A stretch of 64,000 nt of DNA, taken from NCBI RefSeq assembly GCF_024746815.1, contig NZ_CP080525.1:2790001-2854000 (forward strand), given 5' to 3'. Of the stretch, positions 52,171 through 63,321 are shown piece after piece. The DNA comes from Mesorhizobium sp. AR07 (GTDB taxonomy: Bacteria > Pseudomonadota > Alphaproteobacteria > Rhizobiales > Rhizobiaceae). The notes under the pieces are model-generated. The model searched no databases. It was not told the origin of the DNA and saw nothing but the letters and a program-made list of their open reading frames with translations. A program made the position numbers and the translations under genes. Each line of letters begins with the position of its first letter. Position 1 is the stretch's first letter.

Positions 52171-53661
52171 TCAGTATTTGATCCATGTCGTTTTGAGCGC
52201 GGTGTATTTGTCGAGCGCATGCAGCGACAGGTCGCGGCCGAAGCCGGATTGCTTGAAGCCGCCGAACGGGGTCATCGGGCTCAGCGCGTCGACCGTGTTG
52301 ACGGAAACCGTGCCGGCATGGAGCCGGCCGGCGATGCGGTGCGCACGCGACAGGCTGTCGGTCCACAGCGATGCTGCCAGCCCGTATGGGCTGTCATTGG
52401 CGATACGGATCGCCTCGGCCTCGTCGTCGAAGGCGATGACCGACAGCACCGGACCGAAGATCTCGTCCCGGGCAATCATATCGGCAGGCGCGACATCGTC
52501 GAAGATGGTGGGCTGGACAAAGCTGCCGCGCCCGTTGACCGTGACCAGATCGCCGCCCGCGACCAGGCGCGCGGTTTTCTTGCCCGCCTCGACGAACCGC
52601 ATGACATTGGCCGCATGGCGGGCATCGACCATGGCGCCCATTTTCGAAGCCGGATCGAGCGGATCGCCGGGTTGCATGGCCGTCGCGCGCCGCACCAGTT
52701 TGTCCACGAGAGCATCCTTGATGCCGCGTTGTACGAGCAAGCGTGAATTGGCGGAACAGACCTCGCCCTGGTTGAAGAAGATGCCGAAGGCCGCCATATC
52801 GGCCGCCGCATCGAGATCGCTGCAATCGGCAAAGACAAGATTGGGGCTCTTGCCGCCGGTTTCCAGCCAGACCTGCTTCATGTTCGACTGGCCGGAATAC
52901 TGCAGGAACATCTTGCCCACTGCAGTCGAACCGGTGAAGGCAAGGCAATCCACATCCATATGGCGGCCGAGCGCCTGGCCGGCGGTTTCGCCGAGGCCTG
53001 GCACCACATTGAGCACGCCAGCCGGCAGGCCCGCTTCAACAGCCAGTTCCGCTAGCCGGAGCGCCGACAAAGGCGACTGCTCGGCTGGTTTCAGCACCAC
53101 CGAATTGCCCGCCGCCAGCGCCGGCGCGCACTTCCAGGTCGCCATGTCGAGCGGGAAATTCCACGGCACCACCGCGCCGACCACGCCGAGCGGCTCGCGT
53201 CGCACCAACACCAGATCGCCTTCGCCGGTCGGCGCCACTTCGCCATAGATCTTGTCGATGGCCTCGCCATACCATTGGAAGATCGCGGCCGAGCCGGGAA
53301 CGTCGACCGTGGCTGCATCCCTGACGAGCTTGCCCATGTCGAGCGATTCGAGCAGGGCCAGTTCATGCAGGTTTTCGCGCAGCAGCTGCGCCAGCCGCAG
53401 CAACACCTCCTTGCGGTGCGCCGGGCTAGTACGTGACCAGACGCCGGCGTTGAAGCTGCGCCGTGCAGCAGCAACGGCCAGATCGATGTCTTCCTCGCCA
53501 CAGGACGCCACCTCGGCCAGCACTTCACCGGTTGCCGGATTGACGCTGGCGAAGGTCCGGCCTGAACGCGCCGCAACCGTCTTGCCGTCGATGAACGCCC
53601 TGTCGCGAAACCGGATCGCGGACGCTTTGCCGATCCAGTCCTTGTGGCTGAGTTCGCTCAT
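52171..53661 (-). CDS. NAD(P)-dependent aldehyde dehydrogenase (PuuC-like)
   Basis: The 496-residue enzyme has the aldehyde dehydrogenase motifs [22 protein letters not shown] near 162, FTGSTAVGKMFLQYSG near 238, ELGGK-type ETGGKSPNLVFAD near 260, catalytic Cys in NQGEVCSANSRLLVQ near 300 and [10 protein letters not shown] near 395. It resembles gamma-glutamyl-gamma-aminobutyraldehyde and similar amino-aldehyde dehydrogenases. ATG 53661 (MSELSHKDW) was preferred to an ATG three codons earlier. DUF1028, ridA and monooxygenase genes lie upstream in the same direction, so it probably oxidises an amino-aldehyde from that pathway. Confidence 0.9.
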   Translation of the reverse strand: MSELSHKDWIGKASAIRFRDRAFIDGKTVAARSGRTFASVNPATGEVLAEVASCGEEDIDLAVAAARRSFNAGVWSRTSPAHRKEVLLRLAQLLRENLHELALLESLDMGKLVRDAATVDVPGSAAIFQWYGEAIDKIYGEVAPTGEGDLVLVRREPLGVVGAVVPWNFPLDMATWKCAPALAAGNSVVLKPAEQSPLSALRLAELAVEAGLPAGVLNVVPGLGETAGQALGRHMDVDCLAFTGSTAVGKMFLQYSGQSNMKQVWLETGGKSPNLVFADCSDLDAAADMAAFGIFFNQGEVCSANSRLLVQRGIKDALVDKLVRRATAMQPGDPLDPASKMGAMVDARHAANVMRFVEAGKKTARLVAGGDLVTVNGRGSFVQPTIFDDVAPADMIARDEIFGPVLSVIAFDDEAEAIRIANDSPYGLAASLWTDSLSRAHRIAGRLHAGTVSVNTVDALSPMTPFGGFKQSGFGRDLSLHALDKYTALKTTWIKY

Positions 53662-53682
53662 CGCAGGCATCCCCTGTCTTGA

Positions 53683-54357
53683 CTATTCATCGCCCGGCAC
53701 GCCGTAGCTCGGCGCATCGGACGGGTTTATCGCGCGGGTCACATAGGCATCGAGTTGCGGCTTGTAGATTTCCCACAGCCTCGCCAGTTGCTCGATCGGG
53801 CAATCGTCGGTCCAGTCGCAGCGCAGGTCGGCGACCGGCCACGCGACCTCGCGCACCAGCTTCATGCCGGCCGAATGGACCGGGCCGGCCTCGCCACCCG
53901 CCTTCAGCGCGGCGCGCATGGTCGCGATGAGGCGGTCGCCCAGATGCCCTTCCGATGCCAGAAAGGCCTCGACCATGGCTTGCGGCACGCCGTCATGGGC
54001 CAGCATGTTGCCGCCGCAGGCGACATTGTCCGCATGCGCTTCAGCCCAGATGCCAAGCGCCCTCGGGCCGGAATGGATCGCGGTCGTCCCGGCGGCATCG
54101 ACAGCCAGCACCTGCCGGTATTCGCTGTAGGCGCCGGTGCGCTTCAGGATGGCGACCGCCTCGGCGGCCGACGCGCCGCGCGCCAGCAATTCGAGTCCCC
54201 GCAACCCAAGCGTCGGATCGGTGACGTTCTGGCTGGCAATGGCGCCGACGCCCGCCTGCGCATAGGCGCAGCGCGCCGCCACCGCAGGGGACGAGGACGA
54301 TACCGCGACCCCGAACATGCCGGTGCGCTCGCACCGCGCGACAATGGAAAAGGTCAT
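53683..54357 (-). CDS. DUF1028 protein, putative Ntn-hydrolase-like
   Basis: The 224-residue protein begins MTFSIVARCERTGMFGVAVSSSSPAV and has ASQNVTDPTLGLRGLELL near 43 and GVPQAMVEAFLASEG near 125. These are DUF1028 signatures. The family is thought to share the N-terminal-nucleophile fold; a Thr2 or Ser follows the initiator Met, which would fit, but the chemistry is not established. Its ATG overlaps the ridA stop by 4 bases. DUF1028 genes often accompany ridA and amine or amide catabolic genes, as here. Confidence 0.88.
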   Translation of the reverse strand: MTFSIVARCERTGMFGVAVSSSSPAVAARCAYAQAGVGAIASQNVTDPTLGLRGLELLARGASAAEAVAILKRTGAYSEYRQVLAVDAAGTTAIHSGPRALGIWAEAHADNVACGGNMLAHDGVPQAMVEAFLASEGHLGDRLIATMRAALKAGGEAGPVHSAGMKLVREVAWPVADLRCDWTDDCPIEQLARLWEIYKPQLDAYVTRAINPSDAPSYGVPGDE

Positions 54358-54779
54358 GACTGCTCATCCGGGATCACGGCGGTGCCGTCGATCTCGACCA
54401 GCCAGTCCGGCCGCGCCAGGGCTTGCACGACAAGGCCTGTCGAGACCGGATGCACGCCCTTGATGTACTCGCCCATGGTGCGGTAGACCGCCTCGCGATG
54501 GCGCACGTCGGTGATGTAGACCACCACCTTGACCAAGTGCTCCATGGTGCCGCCGCACTCTTCGATCAGCTGGCGGATGTTCTGCATGACCTTGTGCGTC
54601 TGCTCGACCGGATCGTGGCTGTCGATGTTCTTGGCCGTGTCGAGGTCCTGCGGGCACTGACCACGCAGATACACAGTTCTGCCGCCCCGCGTAACGACCG
54701 CCTGACACAGATCGTTGTCGAGCTTCTGCTCGGGATAGGTGTCCTTCGTGTTGAACTTGCGAATTCTTGTATGCGCCAT
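54354..54779 (-). CDS. RidA-family protein
   Basis: The 141-residue protein has the Rid fold with GRTVYLRGQCPQDLDTAKNI near 33, ECGGTMEHLVKVVVYITDV near 74 and the substrate-pocket Arg/Glu region ALARPDWLVEIDGTAVIP near 122. RidA hydrolyses reactive enamine and imine intermediates to ketones and ammonia. The Arg in LARPDWLVEI is in the expected place. It overlaps the DUF1028 start by 4 bases and follows the flavin monooxygenase gene by 57 bases, so it may hydrolyse an imine made by that oxidase. Confidence 0.9.
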   Translation of the reverse strand: MAHTRIRKFNTKDTYPEQKLDNDLCQAVVTRGGRTVYLRGQCPQDLDTAKNIDSHDPVEQTHKVMQNIRQLIEECGGTMEHLVKVVVYITDVRHREAVYRTMGEYIKGVHPVSTGLVVQALARPDWLVEIDGTAVIPDEQS

Positions 54780-54835
54780 CTTGGTCTCCGTCGGATCAGG
54801 CTCGAGGTCAGGACGTCCGTTTCAGTTGCCGTTGC

Positions 54836-56110
54836 CTATGCCACCTTGGTCTCGCGTATCGCGGATGCGTGATAGGCTAGGTATTTGCGCTGCGTGGAAA
54901 TATGGTCCGCCACATGCTGGGCGTCATGCCAGACGCCCCAGATGAAGCTGGAACCCCTGCGCGATTGCCACGGCAAGCCCAGGAAATAGATCCCGGGTTC
55001 GATCGAAACGCCGCGCTGATGCTTCGGCTTGCCTTTTTCGTCGAACACATCGACGCCGAGCCAATTGTAATCGACGGTAAATCCCGTAGCCCAGATGATT
55101 GAGCTTATTCCGGCTTCAGCCAGGTTCAGATCGAGAATGGGATCGGTCACGCATTGCGGATCAGGCCCGATCTTGCGGGCATCTGGCTCTTCGGGAAGGT
55201 CGAGGCCATTGCGGGCAACATAGACGTCGGCTTCGTCCAGCACCGACATGTAGTTCGCATCGCCGCGCGCGATATTCCTGGCCAGATCGGGTGCGAAGAC
55301 CATGACACCGTCCTTGTACGATTCCGTCCGGCCAACCAGCGTCATTCCTTGCCCGGCAAGACGCCGGAAGTCGATCGTCTGGCCGCCACGCGCACCGCTC
55401 ACCGCGATGGTGACATGTTCCGTGCCAGGCGCCGGGGCTTGGGCGTCCCATTTGCCTAAAACCCCCAGCCACCAGCAGAAGTCACGCTCGCGATAGGCCC
55501 GCGGCGGCCGATCATGCGGCCCGACCGAGAGGTAGACGCGTCGTCCCGCGCGCTGAAGTTCGTCCGCGATCTGCACCCCAGAAGACCCCGAGCCAACCAC
55601 CAGCACCGCCCCCTCGGGCAACTGGCCGGGATTGCGATAGGCGCTGGAATGGATCTGCATGAGCCCGGCATCTCCGGAGACGATGGCCGGGACGACGGGA
55701 TGCTGGAAAGCTCCGGTGGCGGCAACCACGCTTCTGGCCTCGATCACGCCATCCGAGGTCTCGACCTGGAAACCGGGCCGGCCGACCAGCCTTTGCACTT
55801 TCCTGACCTCCACGCCGCAGCGGACAGGGGCGGCGATCATGTTCGCATAGGCGACAAAATAATCCGCCACCTTTTCCTTGGCGATAAAGGCGTCGGGGCC
55901 TGCATCCGGAAACTCCATACCCGGAAAACGGTCGTGCCAGGCCGGACCATTGGCAACCAATGAGTCCCATCTTTCGGTGCGCCAGCGTTCGGCGATACGC
56001 TGCCGCTCGAGGACGAGATGAGGCACGCCGCACTTGCTCAGATGTTCGCTCATGGCCAACCCGGCCTGGCCGCCACCGACAACGAGCGTGTCTACCTTTT
56101 CGACTGGCAT
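54836..56110 (-). CDS. Flavin-containing monooxygenase-like protein
   Basis: The 424-residue enzyme has an FAD-binding GxGxxG at VVGGGQAGLAMSEHLSKCG near 10, an NADPH-binding GxGxSG at VVGSGSSGVQIADELQRAG near 172 and ATGAFQHP in between, with WATGFTVDYNWLG near 360. This is the CzcO/FMO two-dinucleotide layout. It would N- or S-oxygenate, or oxidise, a small amine. ATG 56110 (MPVEKVDTLV) is favoured; an in-frame start 14 codons earlier exists. Genes livHMGF lie upstream and ridA, DUF1028 and aldehyde dehydrogenase downstream in one direction. Confidence 0.85.
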   Translation of the reverse strand: MPVEKVDTLVVGGGQAGLAMSEHLSKCGVPHLVLERQRIAERWRTERWDSLVANGPAWHDRFPGMEFPDAGPDAFIAKEKVADYFVAYANMIAAPVRCGVEVRKVQRLVGRPGFQVETSDGVIEARSVVAATGAFQHPVVPAIVSGDAGLMQIHSSAYRNPGQLPEGAVLVVGSGSSGVQIADELQRAGRRVYLSVGPHDRPPRAYRERDFCWWLGVLGKWDAQAPAPGTEHVTIAVSGARGGQTIDFRRLAGQGMTLVGRTESYKDGVMVFAPDLARNIARGDANYMSVLDEADVYVARNGLDLPEEPDARKIGPDPQCVTDPILDLNLAEAGISSIIWATGFTVDYNWLGVDVFDEKGKPKHQRGVSIEPGIYFLGLPWQSRRGSSFIWGVWHDAQHVADHISTQRKYLAYHASAIRETKVA

Positions 56111-56325
56111 TTCAGCGGCCCTTTCTGGCTCTTCCCGAGAGTTTCTGCGCATGCGACGGAGGTCTGATCTTTGGTTTAACGGAGGGACCGGGCAGCGAAA
56201 ATTACGATTTCATGTGGCAGTGGTTAGCCTGTCCCTAAATGCTGGGAGGCATGGCCGCAGATGTGGAACGCGGGACTTGGCATCGGAGATCATCGCCATG
56301 ACGACAGACGCAATTGCCGGACGGC

Positions 56326-57019
56326 TCAGAGATAAAGGCTTCTGGCCGCTTTGGACGAGAGCAGCTCCCTTGCCGGTCCTTCCTGGGCGACCTTGCCCTT
56401 GACCAGGACATAGCCGCGATCGGCGATGCCCAGTCCCATTTCCGCGTTCTGTTCGATCAAAAGGATGGTCGTGCCGCGGCGATGGATCTCCCGGGTGATC
56501 TCGAAATACTCGCCGATGAGCTTGGGCGAGAGCCCGAGCGATGGTTCGTCCATGATCACCAGCCTGGGTTCGCCGATCAGCGCGCGTGCCAGCGCGACCA
56601 TCGCCTGTTCGCCGCCCGACAGGGTGCCGGCGACCTGGCGCAAACGCTCCCGGATACGCGGAAACAGATTGCTCATCTTGTCCAGTTGCGCCGCGAAGTT
56701 GGGCCCCCGGCCGGACACCGCGTCGTAGCCCAGGCGCAGGTTCTCGATCACGGTCAGGCTGGGAAACAGCCGGCGCCCTTCCGGAACGAGGCCGACACCG
56801 AGCGACGCCAGGTTCTCCGTGCCAAGCGTCGCCATGTCCCTGCCCATCACCGCGACCTTGCCGCGCTGGGCCTGCACGACGCCGCAGACGGTCATGAAGG
56901 TGGTCGTCTTGCCGGCGCCATTCGGCCCGAGCAGGCAGACCAGTTCGCCGGGACGAACGCTCATCGCCACGCCGCGCAGCATCGGCACCGCACCGTAGGA
57001 GGTATCGACATCGCTGAGC

Positions 57020-57027
<8 letters not shown>
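56326..57027 (-). CDS. livF: Branched-chain-amino-acid-type ABC ATPase LivF
   Basis: The 233-residue ATPase has Walker A LLGPNGAGKTTTFMTV near 34, signature LSGGEQAMVALAR near 134 and Walker B LVIMDEPSLGLSP near 153, with the short LivF length. ATG 57027 fits the family start MLELSDVDTSYGAVPMLRG. It overlaps the livG stop by 8 bases. It is the last transport gene before the monooxygenase series. The transporter need not be for branched-chain amino acids; its gene neighbours suggest an amide or amine. Confidence 0.93.
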
Positions 57028-57801
<774 letters not shown>

Positions 57802-57805
<4 letters not shown>

Positions 57806-58977
57806 AGGTCGCCTCCGTAGCGCCGCATGCGTTGCGGGAACAAGCCCTGCGGCCGGATCATCAGGAAGCCGATGATGACGACGCCGAAGAACAGCAGGCG
57901 ATAGTCGGCGAAGGCGCGCAGTTTCTCGGGCAGGATGGTCAGCAGGAAGGCTCCGACGATGACGCCGAAAATATTGTCCATGCCGCCGACGATGACCATT
58001 GTCATGATGGTGACTGAGACCAGGAAGGTGAAATTGTCGGGGGAAATGTAAGAGACGTAGAAGGCGTAGATCGTGCCGGCGAAGGCGGCGAGAAAGGCAT
58101 CGACCGCGAACGCCAGCACCTTGAACCACGCCACGTTGATGCCTTGCGCCTTGGCCGCGATCTCGTCGGCGCGCAGCGCGTTCCAGGCCAGCCCGATGCG
58201 CGAGCCATGCAACCGATGCGCGGTGACGATGGCGACGACGACCAGCGCCGCCGACAGATAGTAGAAGTTTGCCTGGCTCGGCAGTTTCCAGCCGAGGATC
58301 ACCAGCGGGTCGGCAAAGGAATGGCCAAACAGGCTGGGCGCCGGAATGCCGACCAGTCCGTTGGGTCCGCCGGTCCAGCTGAAATTGTTCAGCAATTGCT
58401 GGACCACGACACCGAAGGCGATGGTGACGAGCGCCAGATAGGTGTCGCGCGTGCGCATCGACGGGATGCCGATAATGAAACCGAACAGCGTTGCCGCCAG
58501 CGCCGCGACCGGCAGTGTCAGCCAGAAGCTGACGCCGAAATTGATCGCCAGCAGCGCCGACACATAGGCGCCGATGCCGTAGGACGCGCCGGTGGCGAAG
58601 TTCGGAATGTTGGCGCTACCGAGCTGGAAATTGAGCGCCAGCGCGAGCACGGCATAGAGTTCGGCGACGATCAGCAGATGCAGGATATAGGTATTCGAGC
58701 CGACGAAGAATGGAAAAGCCAGGACGACGACCGCCGCGGTAATCATCGCCACGAGCGGAACCCGGGCAAAGCTCGCCAACGCGTAGTCCGCGATCCACGG
58801 CAGCCTCTCCAGCAGATAGAAGCCCAGTCCGAGCAAAGCCAGCAGGCCGACCACCTGCCAGCCGCCATCAACCCTGAGGATGAGGTAAAGGAAGGCTGCT
58901 CCGCACAGTTGCGAGGCAATGGTGAAGGCCGCGGCCGCCGCCTTGCCCGGCGCGGCAGGTGAAGCACGACGCTCCAT
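57802..58977 (-). CDS. livM: ABC permease LivM
   Basis: The 391-residue membrane protein has about nine hydrophobic helices and the LivM block GIPSMRTRDTYLALVTIAFGVVVQQLL near 195 and GLAWNALRADEIAAKAQGIN near 265 (cytoplasmic EAA-like loop). ATG 58977 (MERRASPAAPG) follows the livH stop at once. The N-terminal 90 residues form an extra helical region found in many LivM proteins. It forms the channel with LivH. Confidence 0.93.
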
Positions 58978-58978
58978 G

Positions 58979-59896
58979 CTAGACTTTCTCCATGACGGTG
59001 CGCCCAAGCAGGCCGGCGGGGCGGAAGATGAGCACGGCGATGACGAGCAGGAAGACGAAGACCAGTCGATAGGAAGCGCCGTCCGGCACGAATGTCTGCG
59101 CAAGCACCTCGATGCCGGCGATGATCAGTCCGCCCAGTATGGCGCCCGGCATCGAGCCGAGGCCGCCGATCACCGCGGCGGAAAAGCCGAGCAGGCCGGC
59201 CATGACGCCGAAGTCGAACCGTGTGACGCCGGCATAGCTTGCGAACAAAAGCCCGGCGATGGCGCCAATCGCCGAGGCGATGAAGAACGTCGCGCGGAAG
59301 ACGCGTGCATCGCGTATGCCCATCATCCGCGCCACGATCCGGTCCTCCGAGGCCGCCCGGATGCGCAGGCCGAGCGGGGTCATGCGCAGGAAGACAAACA
59401 GCAAGGCCACCAGCGCGACGGTCAGCACGACCACAAGCAGCGCGAACCAGCTGATGGCAACGCCGGAGACTTCGAAAGCCATGCCCGACACCAGGCGCGG
59501 GAAGGCATGCGGGTTCGATCCCTGCGGATAGAGATGGCGGATCAGTTCGCGGATGACGATGCCCAGCGCCACCGTCGCGACCAGCGCCATCATGGCAGGC
59601 GCGTCGCGGAAGCGCCTGATAACCACCTTGTCCAGCAGGACGCCGATCAAACCGACGGCGAGCACGGCTACCGGAACCGCAATGACCAGCCAGGCGGGGC
59701 TCGCGGCCCCAAGCGCGGTCGCCAACGCCTGGGCGAGGCCCAGGGTGATGAATGGCGCCGTCATCGCGACATCGCCGTGAGAGAAATGAATGACGTTCAA
59801 GACACCGAAGATCAGGCTGAATCCGATCGCCAGCAAGGCATAAATGCAGCCAAGGGTTATCCAGTTCACCAGTTGCTGGACAAGCAGTTCCGCCAT
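58979..59896 (-). CDS. livH: ABC permease LivH
   Basis: The 305-residue membrane protein starts MAELLVQQLVNWITLGCIYALLA at ATG 59896 and contains GFSLIFGVLNVIHFSHGD near 30-45, the LivH signature, and GLRIRAASEDRIVARMMGI near 187 (cytoplasmic loop). About eight helices are expected. It is the first gene of the minus-strand transport and catabolic series. Its promoter region is shared with divergent livK and carries an inverted repeat. Confidence 0.93.
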   Translation of the reverse strand: MAELLVQQLVNWITLGCIYALLAIGFSLIFGVLNVIHFSHGDVAMTAPFITLGLAQALATALGAASPAWLVIAVPVAVLAVGLIGVLLDKVVIRRFRDAPAMMALVATVALGIVIRELIRHLYPQGSNPHAFPRLVSGMAFEVSGVAISWFALLVVVLTVALVALLFVFLRMTPLGLRIRAASEDRIVARMMGIRDARVFRATFFIASAIGAIAGLLFASYAGVTRFDFGVMAGLLGFSAAVIGGLGSMPGAILGGLIIAGIEVLAQTFVPDGASYRLVFVFLLVIAVLIFRPAGLLGRTVMEKV

Positions 59897-59990
59897 GCGG
59901 TCCGTCTCTCGATTGAAGCCGACAGGTATCAACCGCGGCGCCGGCCGGACAGAACGAATCTCCGAACTCACGAGTCACAATTTCCGAATT

Positions 59991-60022
59991 TCATCACTGA
60001 ATACGCGCCCATACAGTGATGA
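59991..60022. promoter_or_regulatory. Inverted repeat between livH and livK
   Basis: TCATCACTG and CAGTGATGA form 9-bp arms separated by 14 bases, 67 bp upstream of the livK ATG and 95 bp upstream of the livH ATG. Spacing of about two helical turns between arm centres suits a dimeric regulator such as a LysR-type protein. The role is inferred from position. Confidence 0.45.
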
Positions 60023-60088
60023 TCAGCCGACGATCACGATCGGCCGGGTCGCTACGACGGCGGCAGATAATTCTATTGAGGTGGAACC

Positions 60089-61219
60089 ATGCAAAACAGG
60101 CGCAGTGCGCTTATCCGCGTATCGTCAATTCTGGCCGGGTCTCTGTTCGCCATCGCACTGGGCGCCGCTCAGGCTCAGGCCGACCAGATCAAACTCGGCT
60201 TCATTGGACCGCTCTCCGGCGGCAACGCCCAACAGGGTCTCGGCGCCCGCAACGGCTTCCTGCTCGCGATCGAACAGGCCAATGCCAGCGGCTACCCGCA
60301 CCAGGTGGAAGGCGTCGTTCTCGACGACGCCTCCGATCCGGCGGTCGGCGTTTCAGCCGCCCAGAAGCTGGTCAACGACCCATCGGTGATTGCGGCAACC
60401 GGACATTGGAACAGCTCGGTCGCACTGGCGACGATCCCGGTCTTCAACCGCGCGCAGATGCCGTTCATCGTCTGGGGCGCTGTCAGCCCGAAGATCACCG
60501 AGCAGAATTTCGCGAACGTGACCCGCGTGACGCCCACGCTGGTCAACGAGAACAAGCCGTTGGCCGAAGCCATCGCCAAGCAAGGCAAGATCAAGAAGAT
60601 CGCGATCATCTCCGACACCACCGACTACGGCGCCGCCAACACCAAGTGGTTCGGGGATTTCTTCAAGGCCGCCGGCGGTGAGATCGTTTCCTCGGATGCC
60701 GCGGCCGTCGGCACGACCGACTTCCGCGCCATGCTGACCACGGCAAAGGCAGCGTCTCCCGATGCGGTCTACTTCGGCGGCGTTGTCACCGAAGCAGCAC
60801 TTGTGCGCAGCCAGATGGCCGACCTTGGCATGGGCAATCTGCCCATGTACGGAATTTCGGGCATCTACGATCCGAAGTTCATCGAGATCGCCGGCGCCGC
60901 CGCCGAGGGCACCATTGCGGGAACCCCGGCCGTACAGTCGAACCCGAAGCTCGAGGAATTCAACAAGGCCTATGAAACCAAGGCCTATTCCGATCCGGCC
61001 GGTTCCTACGCCAAATATGCCTACGAGGCCACGCAGATCCTGCTCCAGGTCATCAAGGAAAAGGGCGTCGAGGACAAGGAGGCGCTGAGCAAAGCCATTC
61101 GCGACATCCATCACGACGGCATTCTGGGCAACGTCTCGTTCGATGCGAACGGACAGACCAACATGGCCATCGAGATCGACATGTTCGTCGTGCGCAGCGG
61201 CAAGTGGGAGAAGATGTAA
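60089..61219 (+). CDS. livK: ABC substrate-binding protein, LivK type
   Basis: The 376-residue periplasmic protein has a signal peptide (about 1-31, ending AAQAQA) and a Leu/Ile/Val-binding-type fold: IKLGFIGPLSGGNAQQGLGARNGFLLA, VIAATGHWNSSVALATIPVFNRAQMPFI, TDYGAANTKWFGDFFKAAGG, here cited by IGPLSGG, GHWNSSVA and DTTDYGAANTKWF. It delivers substrate to LivHMGF, encoded divergently. The ligand is not obvious; family members bind amino acids, amides and other small polar compounds. A strong hairpin follows the gene. Confidence 0.93.
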   Translation: MQNRRSALIRVSSILAGSLFAIALGAAQAQADQIKLGFIGPLSGGNAQQGLGARNGFLLAIEQANASGYPHQVEGVVLDDASDPAVGVSAAQKLVNDPSVIAATGHWNSSVALATIPVFNRAQMPFIVWGAVSPKITEQNFANVTRVTPTLVNENKPLAEAIAKQGKIKKIAIISDTTDYGAANTKWFGDFFKAAGGEIVSSDAAAVGTTDFRAMLTTAKAASPDAVYFGGVVTEAALVRSQMADLGMGNLPMYGISGIYDPKFIEIAGAAAEGTIAGTPAVQSNPKLEEFNKAYETKAYSDPAGSYAKYAYEATQILLQVIKEKGVEDKEALSKAIRDIHHDGILGNVSFDANGQTNMAIEIDMFVVRSGKWEKM

Positions 61220-61228
61220 CCACCCGAT

Positions 61229-61263
61229 CGACGCCGCGCCTGCTCTTGGGTAGCGCGGCGTCG
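61229..61263 (+). terminator. Terminator hairpin after livK
   Basis: CGACGCCGCGC and GCGCGGCGTCG form an 11-bp perfect stem with a 13-base loop, 9 bases after the stop codon, followed by AAACTTTC. It should end the livK transcript before the next operon at 61313. Confidence 0.75.
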
Positions 61264-61312
61264 AAACTTTCATCGCCGAGCTCGCAGAAGTCCTGACCGG
61301 AGCGCCCAGACC

Positions 61313-62403
<1,091 letters not shown>

Positions 62404-62407
<4 letters not shown>

Positions 62408-63321
62408 AGCCGTCCACCAAAAGTCCGAACTGGCCCAAAAGTCCGAACTGGAACGTCCTCGGCTTGCTGCCGGCCCATGTCATCATGCTGCTGACGCTGA
62501 TCATCCCGATCGGGATCATCATCGTCGTATCGTTCTCGACGCGCGGGCCTTACGGCGGATTCGAGTATGTGTTCACCTCCGCTCCCTACAAGCAGCTGCT
62601 GTTCAACGAAGGCTGGGCCGGCGAACTGGAGTTCAATCCGCAATATCTCATCGTCGTTGGCAGGACGCTGATCCTGTCGGCCGTGACAACATCGATCTGC
62701 CTGCTTGTGAGCTTCCCGGTCGCCTATTTCATCGCGCTCCAGCGATCGACCATCAAAGTCGCGCTGATCTATCTTGTCACACTGCCATTCTGGGTTTCGA
62801 TGATCGTCCGCGTCTATTCCTGGATCATCATCCTTGGCAAGGACGGGGTCATCGAAAAGACCCTTCGGGGCGTCGGCCTCGTCGATCAGATGGACTCCCT
62901 GCTGTTCGGCAATACAGCCATGCTGGTTGGTCTCGTCTACAGCTACATTCCGCTGATGATCCTGCCGATCTTCGCCTCGATCGAGAAACTCGATCGCGCG
63001 CTCATCGAGGCATCGCATGATCTCTATGGCAACCGCCTCACCACATTGCGTCGCGTTATCCTGCCCCTCACCCGGCCCGGCATGATCGCCGGAGCGATAC
63101 TGGTGTTCGTTCCCAGCCTTGGCGCGGTCCTGGAGCCGACCCTGCTTGGCGGCGGCAAGACGATGATGATGGGCAATCTCATCCAGTTGCAGTTCGGTGG
63201 TGCCCGCAACTGGCCGCTCGGCGCCGCCATTGCCATCGTGCTGATGGCCGCGGTCATGATCTTCCTGGTCTTCCAGGGTCTGCGCTCGATGCGGATCGAG
63301 GGGCTGGAGCGCGCCTCGTGA
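62404..63321 (+). CDS. potB: Polyamine-type ABC permease, PotB-like
   Basis: The 305-residue permease has six helices and the cytoplasmic EAA-type loop LIEASHDLYGNRLTTLRRVILPLTRPGM near 200-225, of which EASHDLYGN and ILPLTRPG are diagnostic. The N-terminus has SPNWPKSPNWN, a short repeat of KSPNW. ATG overlaps the potA stop (ATGA). It forms the channel with the next gene. Confidence 0.92.
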
